Source: Diadophis punctatus similis (Eukaryota; Chordata; Lepidosauria; Squamata; Dipsadidae). Taken from it: DNA of 64,000 nucleotides. The stretch is from the NCBI GenBank assembly GCA_023053685.1, contig JALIGW010000289.1, forward strand, positions 39,876 through 103,875, read 5' to 3'. Below the pieces are notes generated by a model that did not search any database, was not told the origin of the DNA, and worked only from the letters and a program-made list of their open reading frames with translations. The stretch's first letter is position 1, and every line of letters begins with the position of its first letter. Both the position numbers and the translations under genes were made by a program. Below, one piece after another: positions 25,450 through 39,003 of this stretch.

Positions 25450-28400
25450 AAAACATCACTTTTGACAAACACCTCAGAAATGAAAATGAAACACATATTC
25501 CTGTTCCCCACAGGCTGGAAAGCTGAATTCTCGCTTGATTTTTGATTCCGAGCCTACCCTGAAAAGCTAGCCCAAAGTCTAACACAGCATTCGCCTTAGG
25601 ATTCAATTCAGCCCAAAAACATCACTATTGACAAACACCTCAGAAATGAAAAAGAAACACATATTCCTGTTCCCCATGGGCTGGAAAGCCGAATTCTCGC
25701 TTGATTATTGATTCTGACCTTTCCCTGAAGAGCTAGCGCAAGGTCTAACACAGCATTCGCCTTATTTCTCAATTCAGCCCAAAAACATCACTTTTGACAA
25801 ACACCTCAGAAATGAAAAAGAAACACATATTCCTGTTCCCCACGGGCTGGAAAGCCGAATTCTCGCTCAATTTTTGATTCCGACCTTTCACTGAAGAGCT
25901 AGCCCAAGGTCTAACACAGCATTCGCCTCAGTTCTCAATTCAGCCAAAAAACATGACTTTTGACAAACACCTCAGAAATGAAAATGAAACACATATTCGT
26001 GTTCCGCACAGGCTGGAAAGCCGAATTCTCGCTTGATTTTTGATTCCGACCTTTCCCTGAAGAGCTAGCCCAAGGTCTAACACAGCATTCGCCTTATTTC
26101 TCAATTCAGCCCAAAAACATCACTTTTGACAAACACCTCAGAAATGAAAAAGAAACACATATTCCTGTTCCCCACAGGCTGGAAAGCCGAATTCTCGCTT
26201 GATTTTTGATTCCGACCTTTCCATGAAGACCTAGCCCAAGGTCTAACACAGCATTCGCCTTATTTCTCAATTCAGCCCAAAAACATCACTTTTGGCAAAC
26301 ACCTCAGAAATGAAAAAGAAACACATATTCCTGTTCCCCACGGGCTGGAAAGCCGAATTCTCGCTCAATTTTTGATTCCGAGCCTACCCTGAAAAGCTAG
26401 CCCAAAGTCTAACACAGCATTCGCCTTAGGATTCAATTCAGCCCAAAAACATCACTTTTGACAAACACCTCAGAAATGAAAAAGAAACACATATTCCTGT
26501 TCCCCACGGGCTGGAAAGCCGAATTCTCGCTTGATTATTGATTCTGACCTTTCCCTGAAGAGCTAGCCCAAGGTCTAACACAGCATTCGCCTTATTTCTC
26601 AATTCAGCCCAAAAACATCACTTTTGGCAAACACCTCAGAAATGAAAAAGAAACACATATTCCTGTTCCCCACGGGCTGGAAAGCCGAATTCTCGCTCAA
26701 TTTTTGATTCCGAGCCTACCCTGAAAAGCTAGCCCAAAGTCTAACACAGCATTCGCCTTAGGATTCAATTCAGCCCAAAAACATCACTTTTGACAAACAC
26801 CTCAGAAATGAAAAAGATACACATATTCCTGTTCCCCATGGGCTGGAAAGCCGAATTCTCGCTTGATTATTGATTCTGACCTTTCCCTGAAGAGCTAGCC
26901 CAAGGTCTAACACAGCATTCGCCTTATTTCTCAATTCAGCCCAAAAATATCACTTTTGACAAACACCTCAGAAATGAAAAAGAAACACATATTCCTGTTC
27001 CCCATGGGCTGGAAAGCCGAATACTCGCTTGATTTTCGATTACAAGCCTTCGCTGAAGAGCTAGCCCAAAGTCTAACACAGCATTCGCCTTAGGATTCAA
27101 TTCAGCCCAAAAACATCACTTTTGACAAACACCTCAGAAATGAAAATGAAACACATATTCCTGTTCCCCACAGGCTGGAAAGCTGAATTCTCGCTTGATT
27201 TTTGATTCCGACCTTTCCCTGCAGAGCTAGCCCAAGGTCTAACCCAGCATTCACCTTAGGATTCAATTCAGCCCAAAAACATCACTTTTGACAAACACCT
27301 CAGAAATGAAAAAGAAACACATATTCCTGTTCCCCATGGGCTGGAAAGCCGAATTCTCGCTTGATTATTGATTCTGACCTTTCCCTGAAGAGCTAGCGCA
27401 AGGTCTAACACAGCATTCGCCTTATTTCTCAATTCAGCCCAAAAACATCACTTTTGACAAACACCTCAGAAATGAAAAAGAAGCACATATTCCTGTTCCC
27501 CACGGGCTGGAAAGCCGAATTCTCGCTCAATTTTTGATTCTGACCTTTCCCTGAAGAGCTAGCGCAAGGTCTAACACAGCATTCGCCTTATTTCTCAATT
27601 CAGCCCAAAAACATCACTTTTGACAAACACCTCAAAAATGAAAAAGAAACACATATTCCTGTTCCCCACGGGCTGGAAAGCCGAATTCTCGCTCAATTTT
27701 TGATTCCGACCTTTCCCTGAAGAGCTAGCCCAAGGTCTAACACAGCATTCTCAATTCAGCCAAAAAACATGACTTTTGACAAACACCTCAGAAATGAAAA
27801 TGAAACACATATTCGTGTTCCGCACAGGCTGGAAAGCCGAATTCTCACTTGATTTTTGATTCCGACCTTTCCCTGAAGAGCTAGCGCAAGGTCTAACACA
27901 GCATTCGCCTTATTTCTCAATTCAGCCCAAAAACATCACTTTTGACAAACACCTCAGAAATGAAAAAGAAACACATATTCCTGTTCCCCACAGGCTGGAA
28001 AGCCGAATTCTCGCTTGATTTTTGATTCCGACCTTTCCCTGAAGACCTAGCCCAAGGTCTAACACAGCATTCGCCTTATTTCTCAATTCAGCCCAAAAAC
28101 ATCACTTTTGGCAAACACCTCAGAAATGAAAAAGAAACACATATTCCTGTTCCCCACGGGCTGGAAAGCCGAATTCTCGCTCAATTTTTGATTCCGAGCC
28201 TACCCTGAAAAGCTAGCCCAAAGTCTAACACAGCATTCGCCTTAGGATTCAATTCAGCCCAAAAACATCACTTTTGACAAACACCTCAGAAATGAAAAAG
28301 AAACACATATTCCTGTTCCCCACGGGCTGGAAAGCCGAATTCTCGCTTGATTATTGATTCTGACCTTTCCCTGAAGAGCTAGCCCAAGGTCTAACACAGC

Positions 28401-31400
28401 ATTCGCCTTATTTCTCAATTCAGCCCAAAAACATCACTTTTGACAAACACCTCAGAAATGAAAATGAAACACATATTCCTGTTCCCCACAGGCTGGAAAG
28501 CTGAATTCTCGCTTGATTTTTGATTCCGAGCCTACCCTGAAAAGCTAGCCCAAAGTCTAACACAGCATTCGCCTTAGGATTCAATTCAGCCCAAAAACAT
28601 CACTATTGACAAACACCTCAGAAATGAAAAAGAAACACATATTCCTGTTCCCCATGGGCTGGAAAGCCGAATTCTCGCTTGATTATTGATTCTGACCTTT
28701 CCCTGAAGAGCTAGCGCAAGGTCTAACACAGCATTCGCCTTATTTCTCAATTCAGCCCAAAAACATCACTTTTGACAAACACCTCAGAAATGAAAAAGAA
28801 ACACATATTCCTGTTCCCCACGGGCTGGAAAGCCGAATTCTCGCTCAATTTTTGATTCCGACCTTTCACTGAAGAGCTAGCCCAAGGTCTAACACAGCAT
28901 TCGCCTCAGTTCTCAATTCAGCCAAAAAACATGACTTTTGACAAACACCTCAGAAATGAAAATGAAACACATATTCGTGTTCCGCACAGGCTGGAAAGCC
29001 GAATTCTCGCTTGATTTTTGATTCCGACCTTTCCCTGAAGAGCTAGCCCAAGGTCTAACACAGCATTCGCCTTATTTCTCAATTCAGCCCAAAAACATCA
29101 CTTTTGACAAACACCTCAGAAATGAAAAAGAAACACATATTCCTGTTCCCCACAGGCTGGAAAGCCGAATTCTCGCTTGATTTTTGATTCCGACCTTTCC
29201 ATGAAGACCTAGCCCAAGGTCTAACACAGCATTCGCCTTATTTCTCAATTCAGCCCAAAAACATCACTTTTGGCAAACACCTCAGAAATGAAAAAGAAAC
29301 ACATATTCCTGTTCCCCACGGGCTGGAAAGCCGAATTCTCGCTCAATTTTTGATTCCGAGCCTACCCTGAAAAGCTAGCCCAAAGTCTAACACAGCATTC
29401 GCCTTAGGATTCAATTCAGCCCAAAAACATCACTTTTGACAAACACCTCAGAAATGAAAAAGAAACACATATTCCTGTTCCCCACGGGCTGGAAAGCCGA
29501 ATTCTCGCTTGATTATTGATTCTGACCTTTCCCTGAAGAGCTAGCCCAAGGTCTAACACAGCATTCGCCTTATTTCTCAATTCAGCCCAAAAACATCACT
29601 TTTGGCAAACACCTCAGAAATGAAAAAGAAACACATATTCCTGTTCCCCACGGGCTGGAAAGCCGAATTCTCGCTCAATTTTTGATTCCGAGCCTACCCT
29701 GAAAAGCTAGCCCAAAGTCTAACACAGCATTCGCCTTAGGATTCAATTCAGCCCAAAAACATCACTTTTGACAAACACCTCAGAAATGAAAAAGATACAC
29801 ATATTCCTGTTCCCCATGGGCTGGAAAGCCGAATTCTCGCTTGATTATTGATTCTGACCTTTCCCTGAAGAGCTAGCCCAAGGTCTAACACAGCATTCGC
29901 CTTATTTCTCAATTCAGCCCAAAAATATCACTTTTGACAAACACCTCAGAAATGAAAAAGAAACACATATTCCTGTTCCCCATGGGCTGGAAAGCCGAAT
30001 ACTCGCTTGATTTTCGATTACAAGCCTTCGCTGAAGAGCTAGCCCAAAGTCTAACACAGCATTCGCCTTAGGATTCAATTCAGCCCAAAAACATCACTTT
30101 TGACAAACACCTCAGAAATGAAAATGAAACACATATTCCTGTTCCCCACAGGCTGGAAAGCTGAATTCTCGCTTGATTTTTGATTCCGACCTTTCCCTGC
30201 AGAGCTAGCCCAAGGTCTAACCCAGCATTCACCTTAGGATTCAATTCAGCCCAAAAACATCACTTTTGACAAACACCTCAGAAATGAAAAAGAAACACAT
30301 ATTCCTGTTCCCCATGGGCTGGAAAGCCGAATTCTCGCTTGATTATTGATTCTGACCTTTCCCTGAAGAGCTAGCGCAAGGTCTAACACAGCATTCGCCT
30401 TATTTCTCAATTCAGCCCAAAAACATCACTTTTGACAAACACCTCAGAAATGAAAAAGAAGCACATATTCCTGTTCCCCACGGGCTGGAAAGCCGAATTC
30501 TCGCTCAATTTTTGATTCTGACCTTTCCCTGAAGAGCTAGCGCAAGGTCTAACACAGCATTCGCCTTATTTCTCAATTCAGCCCAAAAACATCACTTTTG
30601 ACAAACACCTCAAAAATGAAAAAGAAACACATATTCCTGTTCCCCACGGGCTGGAAAGCCGAATTCTCGCTCAATTTTTGATTCCGACCTTTCCCTGAAG
30701 AGCTAGCCCAAGGTCTAACACAGCATTCTCAATTCAGCCAAAAAACATGACTTTTGACAAACACCTCAGAAATGAAAATGAAACACATATTCGTGTTCCG
30801 CACAGGCTGGAAAGCCGAATTCTCACTTGATTTTTGATTCCGACCTTTCCCTGAAGAGCTAGCGCAAGGTCTAACACAGCATTCGCCTTATTTCTCAATT
30901 CAGCCCAAAAACATCACTTTTGACAAACACCTCAGAAATGAAAAAGAAACACATATTCCTGTTCCCCACAGGCTGGAAAGCCGAATTCTCGCTTGATTTT
31001 TGATTCCGACCTTTCCCTGAAGACCTAGCCCAAGGTCTAACACAGCATTCGCCTTATTTCTCAATTCAGCCCAAAAACATCACTTTTGGCAAACACCTCA
31101 GAAATGAAAAAGAAACACATATTCCTGTTCCCCACGGGCTGGAAAGCCGAATTCTCGCTCAATTTTTGATTCCGAGCCTACCCTGAAAAGCTAGCCCAAA
31201 GTCTAACACAGCATTCGCCTTAGGATTCAATTCAGCCCAAAAACATCACTTTTGACAAACACCTCAGAAATGAAAAAGAAACACATATTCCTGTTCCCCA
31301 CGGGCTGGAAAGCCGAATTCTCGCTTGATTATTGATTCTGACCTTTCCCTGAAGAGCTAGCCCAAGGTCTAACACAGCATTCGCCTTATTTCTCAATTCA

Positions 31401-31405
31401 GCCCA
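25450..31405 (+). repeat. Eighteen-monomer (2,978-bp) tandem duplication
   Basis: Bases from about 25415 to 28442 match those 2,978 bp further on (18 monomers less the 10-bp deletion), giving two adjacent units near 25450-28427 and 28428-31405. Rare variants are shared at exactly this spacing: CACTATTGAC (25623, 28601), AAAGATACAC (26818, 29796), GAATACTCG (about 27020 and 29998), CCTGCAGAG, CATTCACCTT, AAGCACATA (27481, 30460) and the 10-bp deletion (27750, 30728). I found no difference by eye. The match ends at TTTTGAC versus TTTTGGC (28443/31421). Confidence 0.87.
27741..27760 (+). repeat. First copy of the shared 10-bp deletion (156-bp monomer)
   Basis: Here CAGCATTC runs straight into TCAATTCAG. 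The undeleted parent (for example near 25920) has ten more bases, GCCTCAGTTC. The deleted stretch (monomer positions 69-78) ends in TTC, and TTC also precedes it, so a deletion between 3-bp direct repeats fits. All eighteen deleted copies are marker-class monomers. Junctions fall at 27750, 30728, 31880, 32700, 34682, 35502, 37152, 37972, 44893, 46045, 47197, 49677, 51991, 53641, 55457, 57107, 59089 and 63060. None occurs before 27.7 kb. Confidence 0.93.
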
Positions 31406-34400
31406 AAAACATCACTTTTGGCAAACACCTCAGAAATGAAAAAGAAACACATATTCCTGTTCCCCACGGGCTGGAAAGCCGAATTCTCGCTCAATTTTTG
31501 ATTCCGAGCCTACCCTGAAAAGCTAGCCCAAAGTCTAACACAGCATTCGCCTTAGGATTCAATTCAGCCCAAAAACATCACTTTTGACAAACACCTCAGA
31601 AATGAAAAAGAAACACATATTCCTGTTCCCCACGGGCTGGAAAGCCGAATTCTCGCTCAATTTTTGATTCTGACCTTTCCCTGAAGAGCTAGCGCAAGGT
31701 CTAACACAGCATTCGCCTTATTTCTCAATTCAGCCCAAAAACATCACTTTTGACAAACACCTCAAAAATGAAAAAGAAACACATATTCCTGTTCCCCACG
31801 GGCTGGAAAGCCGAATTCTCGCTCAATTTTTGATTCCGACCTTTCCCTGAAGAGCTAGCCCAAGGTCTAACACAGCATTCTCAATTCAGCCAAAAAACAT
31901 GACTTTTGACAAACACCTCAGAAATGAAAATGAAACACATATTCGTGTTCCGCACAGGCTGGAAAGCCGAATTCTCACTTGATTTTTGATTCCGAGCCTA
32001 CCGTGAAAAGCTAGCCCAAAGTCTAACACAGCATTCGCCTTAGGATTCAATTCAGCCCAAAAACATCACTTTTGACAAACACCTCAGAAATGAAAAAGAA
32101 ACACATATTCCTGTTCCCCACGGGCTGGAAAGCCGAATTCTCGCTTGATTATTGATTCTGACCTTTCCCTGAAGAGCTAGCCCAAGGTCTAACACAGCAT
32201 TCGCCTTATTTCTCAATTCAGCCCAAAAACATCACTTTTGGCAAACACCTCAGAAATGAAAAAGAAACACATATTCCTGTTCCCCACGGGCTGGAAAGCC
32301 GAATTCTCGCTCAATTTTTGATTCCGAGCCTACCCTGAAAAGCTAGCCCAAAGTCTAACACAGCATTCGCCTTAGGATTCAATTCAGCCCAAAAACATCA
32401 CTTTTGACAAACACCTCAGAAATGAAAAAGAAACACATATTCCTGTTCCCCACGGGCTGGAAAGCCGAATTCTCGCTCAATTTTTGATTCTGACCTTTCC
32501 CTGAAGAGCTAGCGCAAGGTCTAACACAGCATTCGCCTTATTTCTCAATTCAGCCCAAAAACATCACTTTTGACAAACACCTCAAAAATGAAAAAGAAAC
32601 ACATATTCCTGTTCCCCACGGGCTGGAAAGCCGAATTCTCGCTCAATTTTTGATTCCGACCTTTCCCTGAAGAGCTAGCCCAAGGTCTAACACAGCATTC
32701 TCAATTCAGCCAAAAAACATGACTTTTGACAAACACCTCAGAAATGAAAATGAAACACATATTCGTGTTCCGCACAGGCTGGAAAGCCGAATTCTCACTT
32801 GATTTTTGATTCCGACCTTTCCCTGAAGAGCTAGCCCAAGGTCTAACACAGCATTCGCCTTATTTCTCAATTCAGCCCAAAAACATCACTTTTGACAAAC
32901 ACCTCAGAAATGAAAAAGAAACACATATTCCTGTTCCCCACAGGCTGGAAAGCCGAATTCTCGCTTGATTTTTGATTCCGACCTTTCCCTGAAGACCTAG
33001 CCCAAGGTCTAACACAGCATTCGCCTTATTTCTCAATTCAGCCCAAAAACATCACTTTTGGCAAACACCTCAGAAATGAAAAAGAAACACATATTCCTGT
33101 TCCCCACGGGCTGGAAAGCCGAATTCTCGCTCAATTTTTGATTCCGAGCCTACCCTGAAAAGCTAGCCCAAAGTCTAACACAGCATTCGCCTTAGGATTC
33201 AATTCAGCCCAAAAACATCACTTTTGACAAACACCTCAGAAATGAAAAAGAAACACATATTCCTGTTCCCCACGGGCTGGAAAGCCGAATTCTCGCTTGA
33301 TTATTGATTCTGACCTTTCCCTGAAGAGCTAGCCCAAGGTCTAACACAGCATTCGCCTTATTTCTCAATTCAGCCCAAAAACATCACTTTTGGCAAACAC
33401 CTCAGAAATGAAAAAGAAACACATATTCCTGTTCCCCACGGGCTGGAAAGCCGAATTCTCGCTCAATTTTTGATTCCGAGCCTACCCTGAAAAGCTAGCC
33501 CAAAGTCTAACACAGCATTCGCCTTATTTCTCAATTCAGCCCAAAAACATCACTTTTGACAAACACCTCAGAAATGAAAAAGAAACACATATTCCTGTTC
33601 CCCACGGGCTGGAAACCCGAATTCTCGCTCAATTTTTGATTCTGACCTTTCCCTGAAGAGCTAGCGCAAGGTCTAACACAGCATTCGCCTTATTTCTCAA
33701 TTCAGCCCAAAAACATCACTTTTGACAAACACCTCAAAAATGAAAAAGAAACACATATTCCTGTTCCCCACGGGCTGGAAAGCCGAATTCTCGCTCAATT
33801 TTTGATTCCGACCTTTCCCTGAAGAGCTAGCCCAAGGTCTAACACAGCATTCGCCTTATTTCTCAATTCAGCCCAAAAACATCACTTTTGGCAAACACCT
33901 CAGAAATGAAAAAGAAACACATATTCCTGTTCCCCACGGGCTGGAAAGCCGAATTCTCGCTCAATTTTTGATTCCGAGCCTACCCTGAAAAGCTAGCCCA
34001 AAGTCTAACACAGCATTCGCCTTAGGATTCAATTGAGCCCAAAAACATCACTTTTGACAAACACCTCAGAAATGAAAAAGAAACACATATTCCTGTTCCC
34101 CACGGGCTGGAAAGCCGAATTCTCGCTTGATTATTGATTCTGACCTTTCCCTGAAGAGCTAGCCCAAGGTCTAACACAGCATTCGCCTTATTTCTCAATT
34201 CAGCCCAAAAACATCACTTTTGGCAAACACCTCAGAAATGAAAAAGAAACACATATTCCTGTTCCCCACGGGCTGGAAAGCCGAATTCTCGCTCAATTTT
34301 TGATTCCGAGCCTACCCTGAAAAGCTAGCCCAAAGTCTAACACAGCATTCGCCTTAGGATTCAATTCAGCCCAAAAACATCACTTTTGACAAACACCTCA

Positions 34401-37400
34401 GAAATGAAAAAGAAACACATATTCCTGTTCCCCACGGGCTGGAAACCCGAATTCTCGCTCAATTTTTGATTCTGACCTTTCCCTGAAGAGCTAGCGCAAG
34501 GTCTAACACAGCATTCGCCTTATTTCTCAATTCAGCCCAAAAACATCACTTTTGACAAACACCTCAAAAATGAAAAAGAAACACATATTCCTGTTCCCCA
34601 CGGGCTGGAAAGCCGAATTCTCGCTCAATTTTTGATTCCGACCTTTCCCTGAAGAGCTAGCCCAAGGTCTAACACAGCATTCTCAATTCAGCCAAAAAAC
34701 ATGACTTTTGACAAACACCTCAGAAATGAAAATGAAACACATATTCGTGTTCCGCACAGGCTGGAAAGCCGAATTCTCACTTGATTTTTGATTCCGAGCC
34801 TACCCTGAAAAGCTAGCCCAAAGTCTAACACAGCATTCGCCTTAGGATTCAATTCAGCCCAAAAACATCACTTTTGACAAACACCTCAGAAATGAAAAAG
34901 AAACACATATTCCTGTTCCCCACGGGCTGGAAAGCCGAATTCTCGCTTGATTATTGATTCTGACCTTTCCCTGAAGAGCTAGCCCAAGGTCTAACACAGC
35001 ATTCGCCTTATTTCTCAATTCAGCCCAAAAACATCACTTTTGGCAAACACCTCAGAAATGAAAAAGAAACACATATTCCTGTTCCCCACGGGCTGGAAAG
35101 CCGAATTCTCGCTCAATTTTTGATTCCGAGCCTACCCTGAAAAGCTAGCCCAAAGTCTAACACAGCATTCGCCTTAGGATTCAATTCAGCCCAAAAACAT
35201 CACTTTTGACAAACACCTCAGAAATGAAAAAGAAACACATATTCCTGTTCCCCACAGGCTGGAAAGCCGAATTCTCGCTCAATTTTTGATTCTGACCTTT
35301 CCCTGAAGAGCTAGCGCAAGGTCTAACACAGCATTCGCCTTATTTCTCAATTCAGCCCAAAAACATCACTTTTGACAAACACCTCAAAAATGAAAAAGAA
35401 ACACATATTCCTGTTCCCCACGGGCTGGAAAGCCGAATTCTCGCTCAATTTTTGATTCCGACCTTTCCCTGAAGAGCTAGCCCAAGGTCTAACACAGCAT
35501 TCTCAATTCAGCCAAAAAACATGACTTTTGACAAACACCTCAGAAATGAAAATGAAACACATATTCGTGTTCCGCACAGGCTGGAAAGCCGAATTCTCAC
35601 TTGATTTTTGATTCCGACCTTTCCCTGAAGAGCTAGCCCAAGGTCTAACACAGCATTCGCCTTATTTCTCAATTCAGCCCAAAAACATCACTTTTGACAA
35701 ACACCTCAGAAATGAAAAAGAAACACATATTCCTGTTCCCCACAGGCTGGAAAGCCGAATTCTCGCTTGATTTTTGATTCCGACCTTTCCCTGAAGACCT
35801 AGCCCAAGGTCTAACACAGCATTCGCCTTATTTCTCAATTCAGCCCAAAAACATCACTTTTGGCAAACACCTCAGAAATGAAAAAGAAACACATATTCCT
35901 GTTCCCCACGGGCTGGAAAGCCGAATTCTCGCTCAATTTTTGATTCCGAGCCTACCCTGAAAAGCTAGCCCAAAGTCTAACACAGCATTCGCCTTAGGAT
36001 TCAATTCAGCCCAAAAACATCACTTTTGACAAACACCTCAGAAATGAAAAAGAAACACATATTCCTGTTCCCCACGGGCTGGAAAGCCGAATTCTCGCTT
36101 GATTATTGATTCTGACCTTTCCCTGAAGAGCTAGCCCAAGGTCTAACACAGCATTCGCCTTATTTCTCAATTCAGCCCAAAAACATCACTTTTGGCAAAC
36201 ACCTCAGAAATGAAAAAGAAACACATATTCCTGTTCCCCACGGGCTGGAAAGCCGAATTCTCGCTCAATTTTTGATTCCGAGCCTACCCTGAAAAGCTAG
36301 CCCAAAGTCTAACACAGCATTCGCCTTATTTCTCAATTCAGCCCAAAAACATCACTTTTGACAAACACCTCAGAAATGAAAAAGAAACACATATTCCTGT
36401 TCCCCACGGGCTGGAAACCCGAATTCTCGCTCAATTTTTGATTCTGACCTTTCCCTGAAGAGCTAGCGCAAGGTCTAACACAGCATTCGCCTTATTTCTC
36501 AATTCAGCCCAAAAACATCACTTTTGACAAACACCTCAGAAATGAAAAAGAAACACATATTCCTGTTCCCCACGGGCTGGAAAGCCGAATTCTCGCTTGA
36601 TTATTGATTCTGACCTTTCCCTGAAGAGCTAGCCCAAGGTCTAACACAGCATTCGCCTTATTTCTCAATTCAGCCCAAAAACATCACTTTTGGCAAACAC
36701 CTCAGAAATGAAAAAGAAACACATATTCCTGTTCCCCACGGGCTGGAAAGCCGAATTCTCGCTCAATTTTTGATTCCGAGCCTACCCTGAAAAGCTAGCC
36801 CAAAGTCTAACACAGCATTCGCCTTATTTCTCAATTCAGCCCAAAAACATCACTTTTGACAAACACCTCAGAAATGAAAAAGAAACACATATTCCTGTTC
36901 CCCACGGGCTGGAAACCCGAATTCTCGCTCAATTTTTGATTCTGACCTTTCCCTGAAGAGCTAGCGCAAGGTCTAACACAGCATTCGCCTTATTTCTCAA
37001 TTCAGCCCAAAAACATCACTTTTGACAAACACCTCAAAAATGAAAAAGAAACACATATTCCTGTTCCCCACGGGCTGGAAAGCCGAATTCTCGCTCAATT
37101 TTTGATTCCGACCTTTCCCTGAAGAGCTAGCCCAAGGTCTAACACAGCATTCTCAATTCAGCCAAAAAACATGACTTTTGACAAACACCTCAGAAATGAA
37201 AATGAAACACATATTCGTGTTCCGCACAGGCTGGAAAGCCGAATTCTCACTTGATTTTTGATTCCGAGCCTACCCTGAAAAGCTAGCCCAAAGTCTAACA
37301 CAGCATTCGCCTTAGGATTCAATTCAGCCCAAAAACATCACTTTTGACAAACACCTCAGAAATGAAAAAGAAACACATATTCCTGTTCCCCACGGGCTGG

Positions 37401-38450
37401 AAAGCCGAATTCTCGCTTGATTATTGATTCTGACCTTTCCCTGAAGAGCTAGCCCAAGGTCTAACACAGCATTCGCCTTATTTCTCAATTCAGCCCAAAA
37501 ACATCACTTTTGGCAAACACCTCAGAAATGAAAAAGAAACACATATTCCTGTTCCCCACGGGCTGGAAAGCCGAATTCTCGCTCAATTTTTGATTCCGAG
37601 CCTACCCTGAAAAGCTAGCCCAAAGTCTAACACAGCATTCGCCTTAGGATTCAATTCAGCCCAAAAACATCACTTTTGACAAACACCTCAGAAATGAAAA
37701 AGAAACACATATTCCTGTTCCCCACGGGCTGGAAAGCCGAATTCTCGCTCAATTTTTGATTCTGACCTTTCCCTGAAGAGCTAGCGCAAGGTCTAACACA
37801 GCATTCGCCTTATTTCTCAATTCAGCCCAAAAACATCACTTTTGACAAACACCTCAAAAATGAAAAAGAAACACATATTCCTGTTCCCCACGGGCTGGAA
37901 AGCCGAATTCTCGCTCAATTTTTGATTCCGACCTTTCCCTGAAGAGCTAGCCCAAGGTCTAACACAGCATTCTCAATTCAGCCAAAAAACATGACTTTTG
38001 ACAAACACCTCAGAAATGAAAATGAAACACATATTCGTGTTCCGCACAGGCTGGAAAGCCGAATTCTCACTTGATTTTTGATTCCGACCTTTCCCTGAAG
38101 AGCTAGCCCAAGGTCTAACACAGCATTCGCCTTATTTCTCAATTCAGCCCAAAAACATCACTTTTGACAAACACCTCAGAAATGAAAAAGAAACACATAT
38201 TCCTGTTCCCCACAGGCTGGAAAGCCGAATTCTCGCTTGATTTTTGATTCCGACCTTTCCCTGAAGACCTAGCCCAAGGTCTAACACAGCATTCGCCTTA
38301 TTTCTCAATTCAGCCCAAAAACATCACTTTTGGCAAACACCTCAGAAATGAAAAAGAAACACATATTCCTGTTCCCCACGGGCTGGAAAGCCGAATTCTC
38401 GCTCAATTTTTGATTCCGAGCCTACCCTGAAAAGCTAGCCCAAAGTCTAA
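27750..38450 (+). repeat. Third domain: expansion of the deletion-bearing subfamily
   Basis: About 65 monomers with no gene. Eight 156-bp marker monomers occur here. A frequent local order is: a CTCAAAAATG monomer, the deleted CGTGTTCCG monomer, a monomer starting GAATTCTCACTTG (G9A), a GAAGACCTAG/TTTTGGCAAAC monomer, a TTAGGATTC monomer, then a TTGATTATTGATT/TTTTGGCAAAC monomer. Repetition of this order in full or truncated form accounts for the whole stretch. Confidence 0.8.
31184..32820 (+). repeat. Five-monomer (820-bp) tandem duplication
   Basis: Bases 31184-31993 match 32004-32813 at an offset of 820 bp, which is five monomers of which one carries the 10-bp deletion. Each unit holds one deletion junction (31880 and 32700). 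The first join is marked by a private CTACCGTGAAAAG (about 32003), where other copies read CTACCCTG. The same 5-monomer spacing of deletion copies recurs at 34682/35502 and 37152/37972, so the pair was then copied as part of larger blocks. Confidence 0.82.
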
Positions 38451-39003
38451 CACAGCATTCGCCTTAGGATTCAATTCAGCCCAAAAACATCACTTTTGAC
38501 AAACACCTCAGAAATGAAAAAGAAACACATATTCCTGTTCCCCACGGGCTGGAAAGCCGAATTCTCGCTTGATTATTGATTCTGACCTTTCCCTGAAGAG
38601 CTAGCCCAAGGTCTAACACAGCATTCGCCTTATTTCTCAATTCAGCCCAAAAACATCACTTTTGGCAAACACCTCAGAAATGAAAAAGAAACACATATTC
38701 CTGTTCCCCACGGGCTGGAAAGCCGAATTCTCGCTCAATTTTTGATTCCGAGCCTACCCTGAAAAGCTAGCCCAAAGTCTAACACAGCATTCGCCTTATT
38801 TCTCAATTCAGCCCAAAAACATCACTTTTGACAAACACCTCAGAAATGAAAAAGAAACACATATTCCTGTTCCCCACGGGCTGGAAACCCGAATTCTCGC
38901 TCAATTTTTGATTCTGACCTTTCCCTGAAGAGCTAGCGCAAGGTCTAACACAGCATTCGCCTTATTTCTCAATTCAGCCCAAAAACATCACTTTTGACAA
39001 ACA
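31654..39003 (+). repeat. Nested 17- and 15-monomer block copies (2,802 and 2,470 bp)
   Basis: About 31654-33735 matches 34456-36537 (2,802 bp, 17 monomers with two deletions). About 34360-36530 matches 36830-39000 (2,470 bp, 15 monomers with two deletions). Each block holds a pair of deleted monomers five apart. The CTGGAAACCCG variant (G164C) lies at 33611, 34441, 36413, 36911 and 38883, with gaps of 830, 1,972, 498 and 1,972 bp. A few substitutions separate the copies, for example CACAGG near 35255 against CACGGG, and CTCAGAAATG near 36532 against CTCAAAAATG. The region looks like repeated unequal exchange within one neighbourhood. Confidence 0.75.

Larger units (their letters stand above)
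18700..27740 (+). repeat. Second domain: blocks shared at 14-, 17-, 30- and 31-monomer offsets
   Basis: About 54 monomers, all 166 bp long, no gene. The GGATGG monomer falls at 20201, 23023 and 25347 (17 and 14 monomers apart). The CGTGTTCCG marker falls at 20851, 22511, 23673 and 25997 (10, 7 and 14 apart). TTAGGATTC and TTATTTCTC monomers alternate irregularly. The 10-bp-deletion monomer is absent until 27750. Confidence 0.8.
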
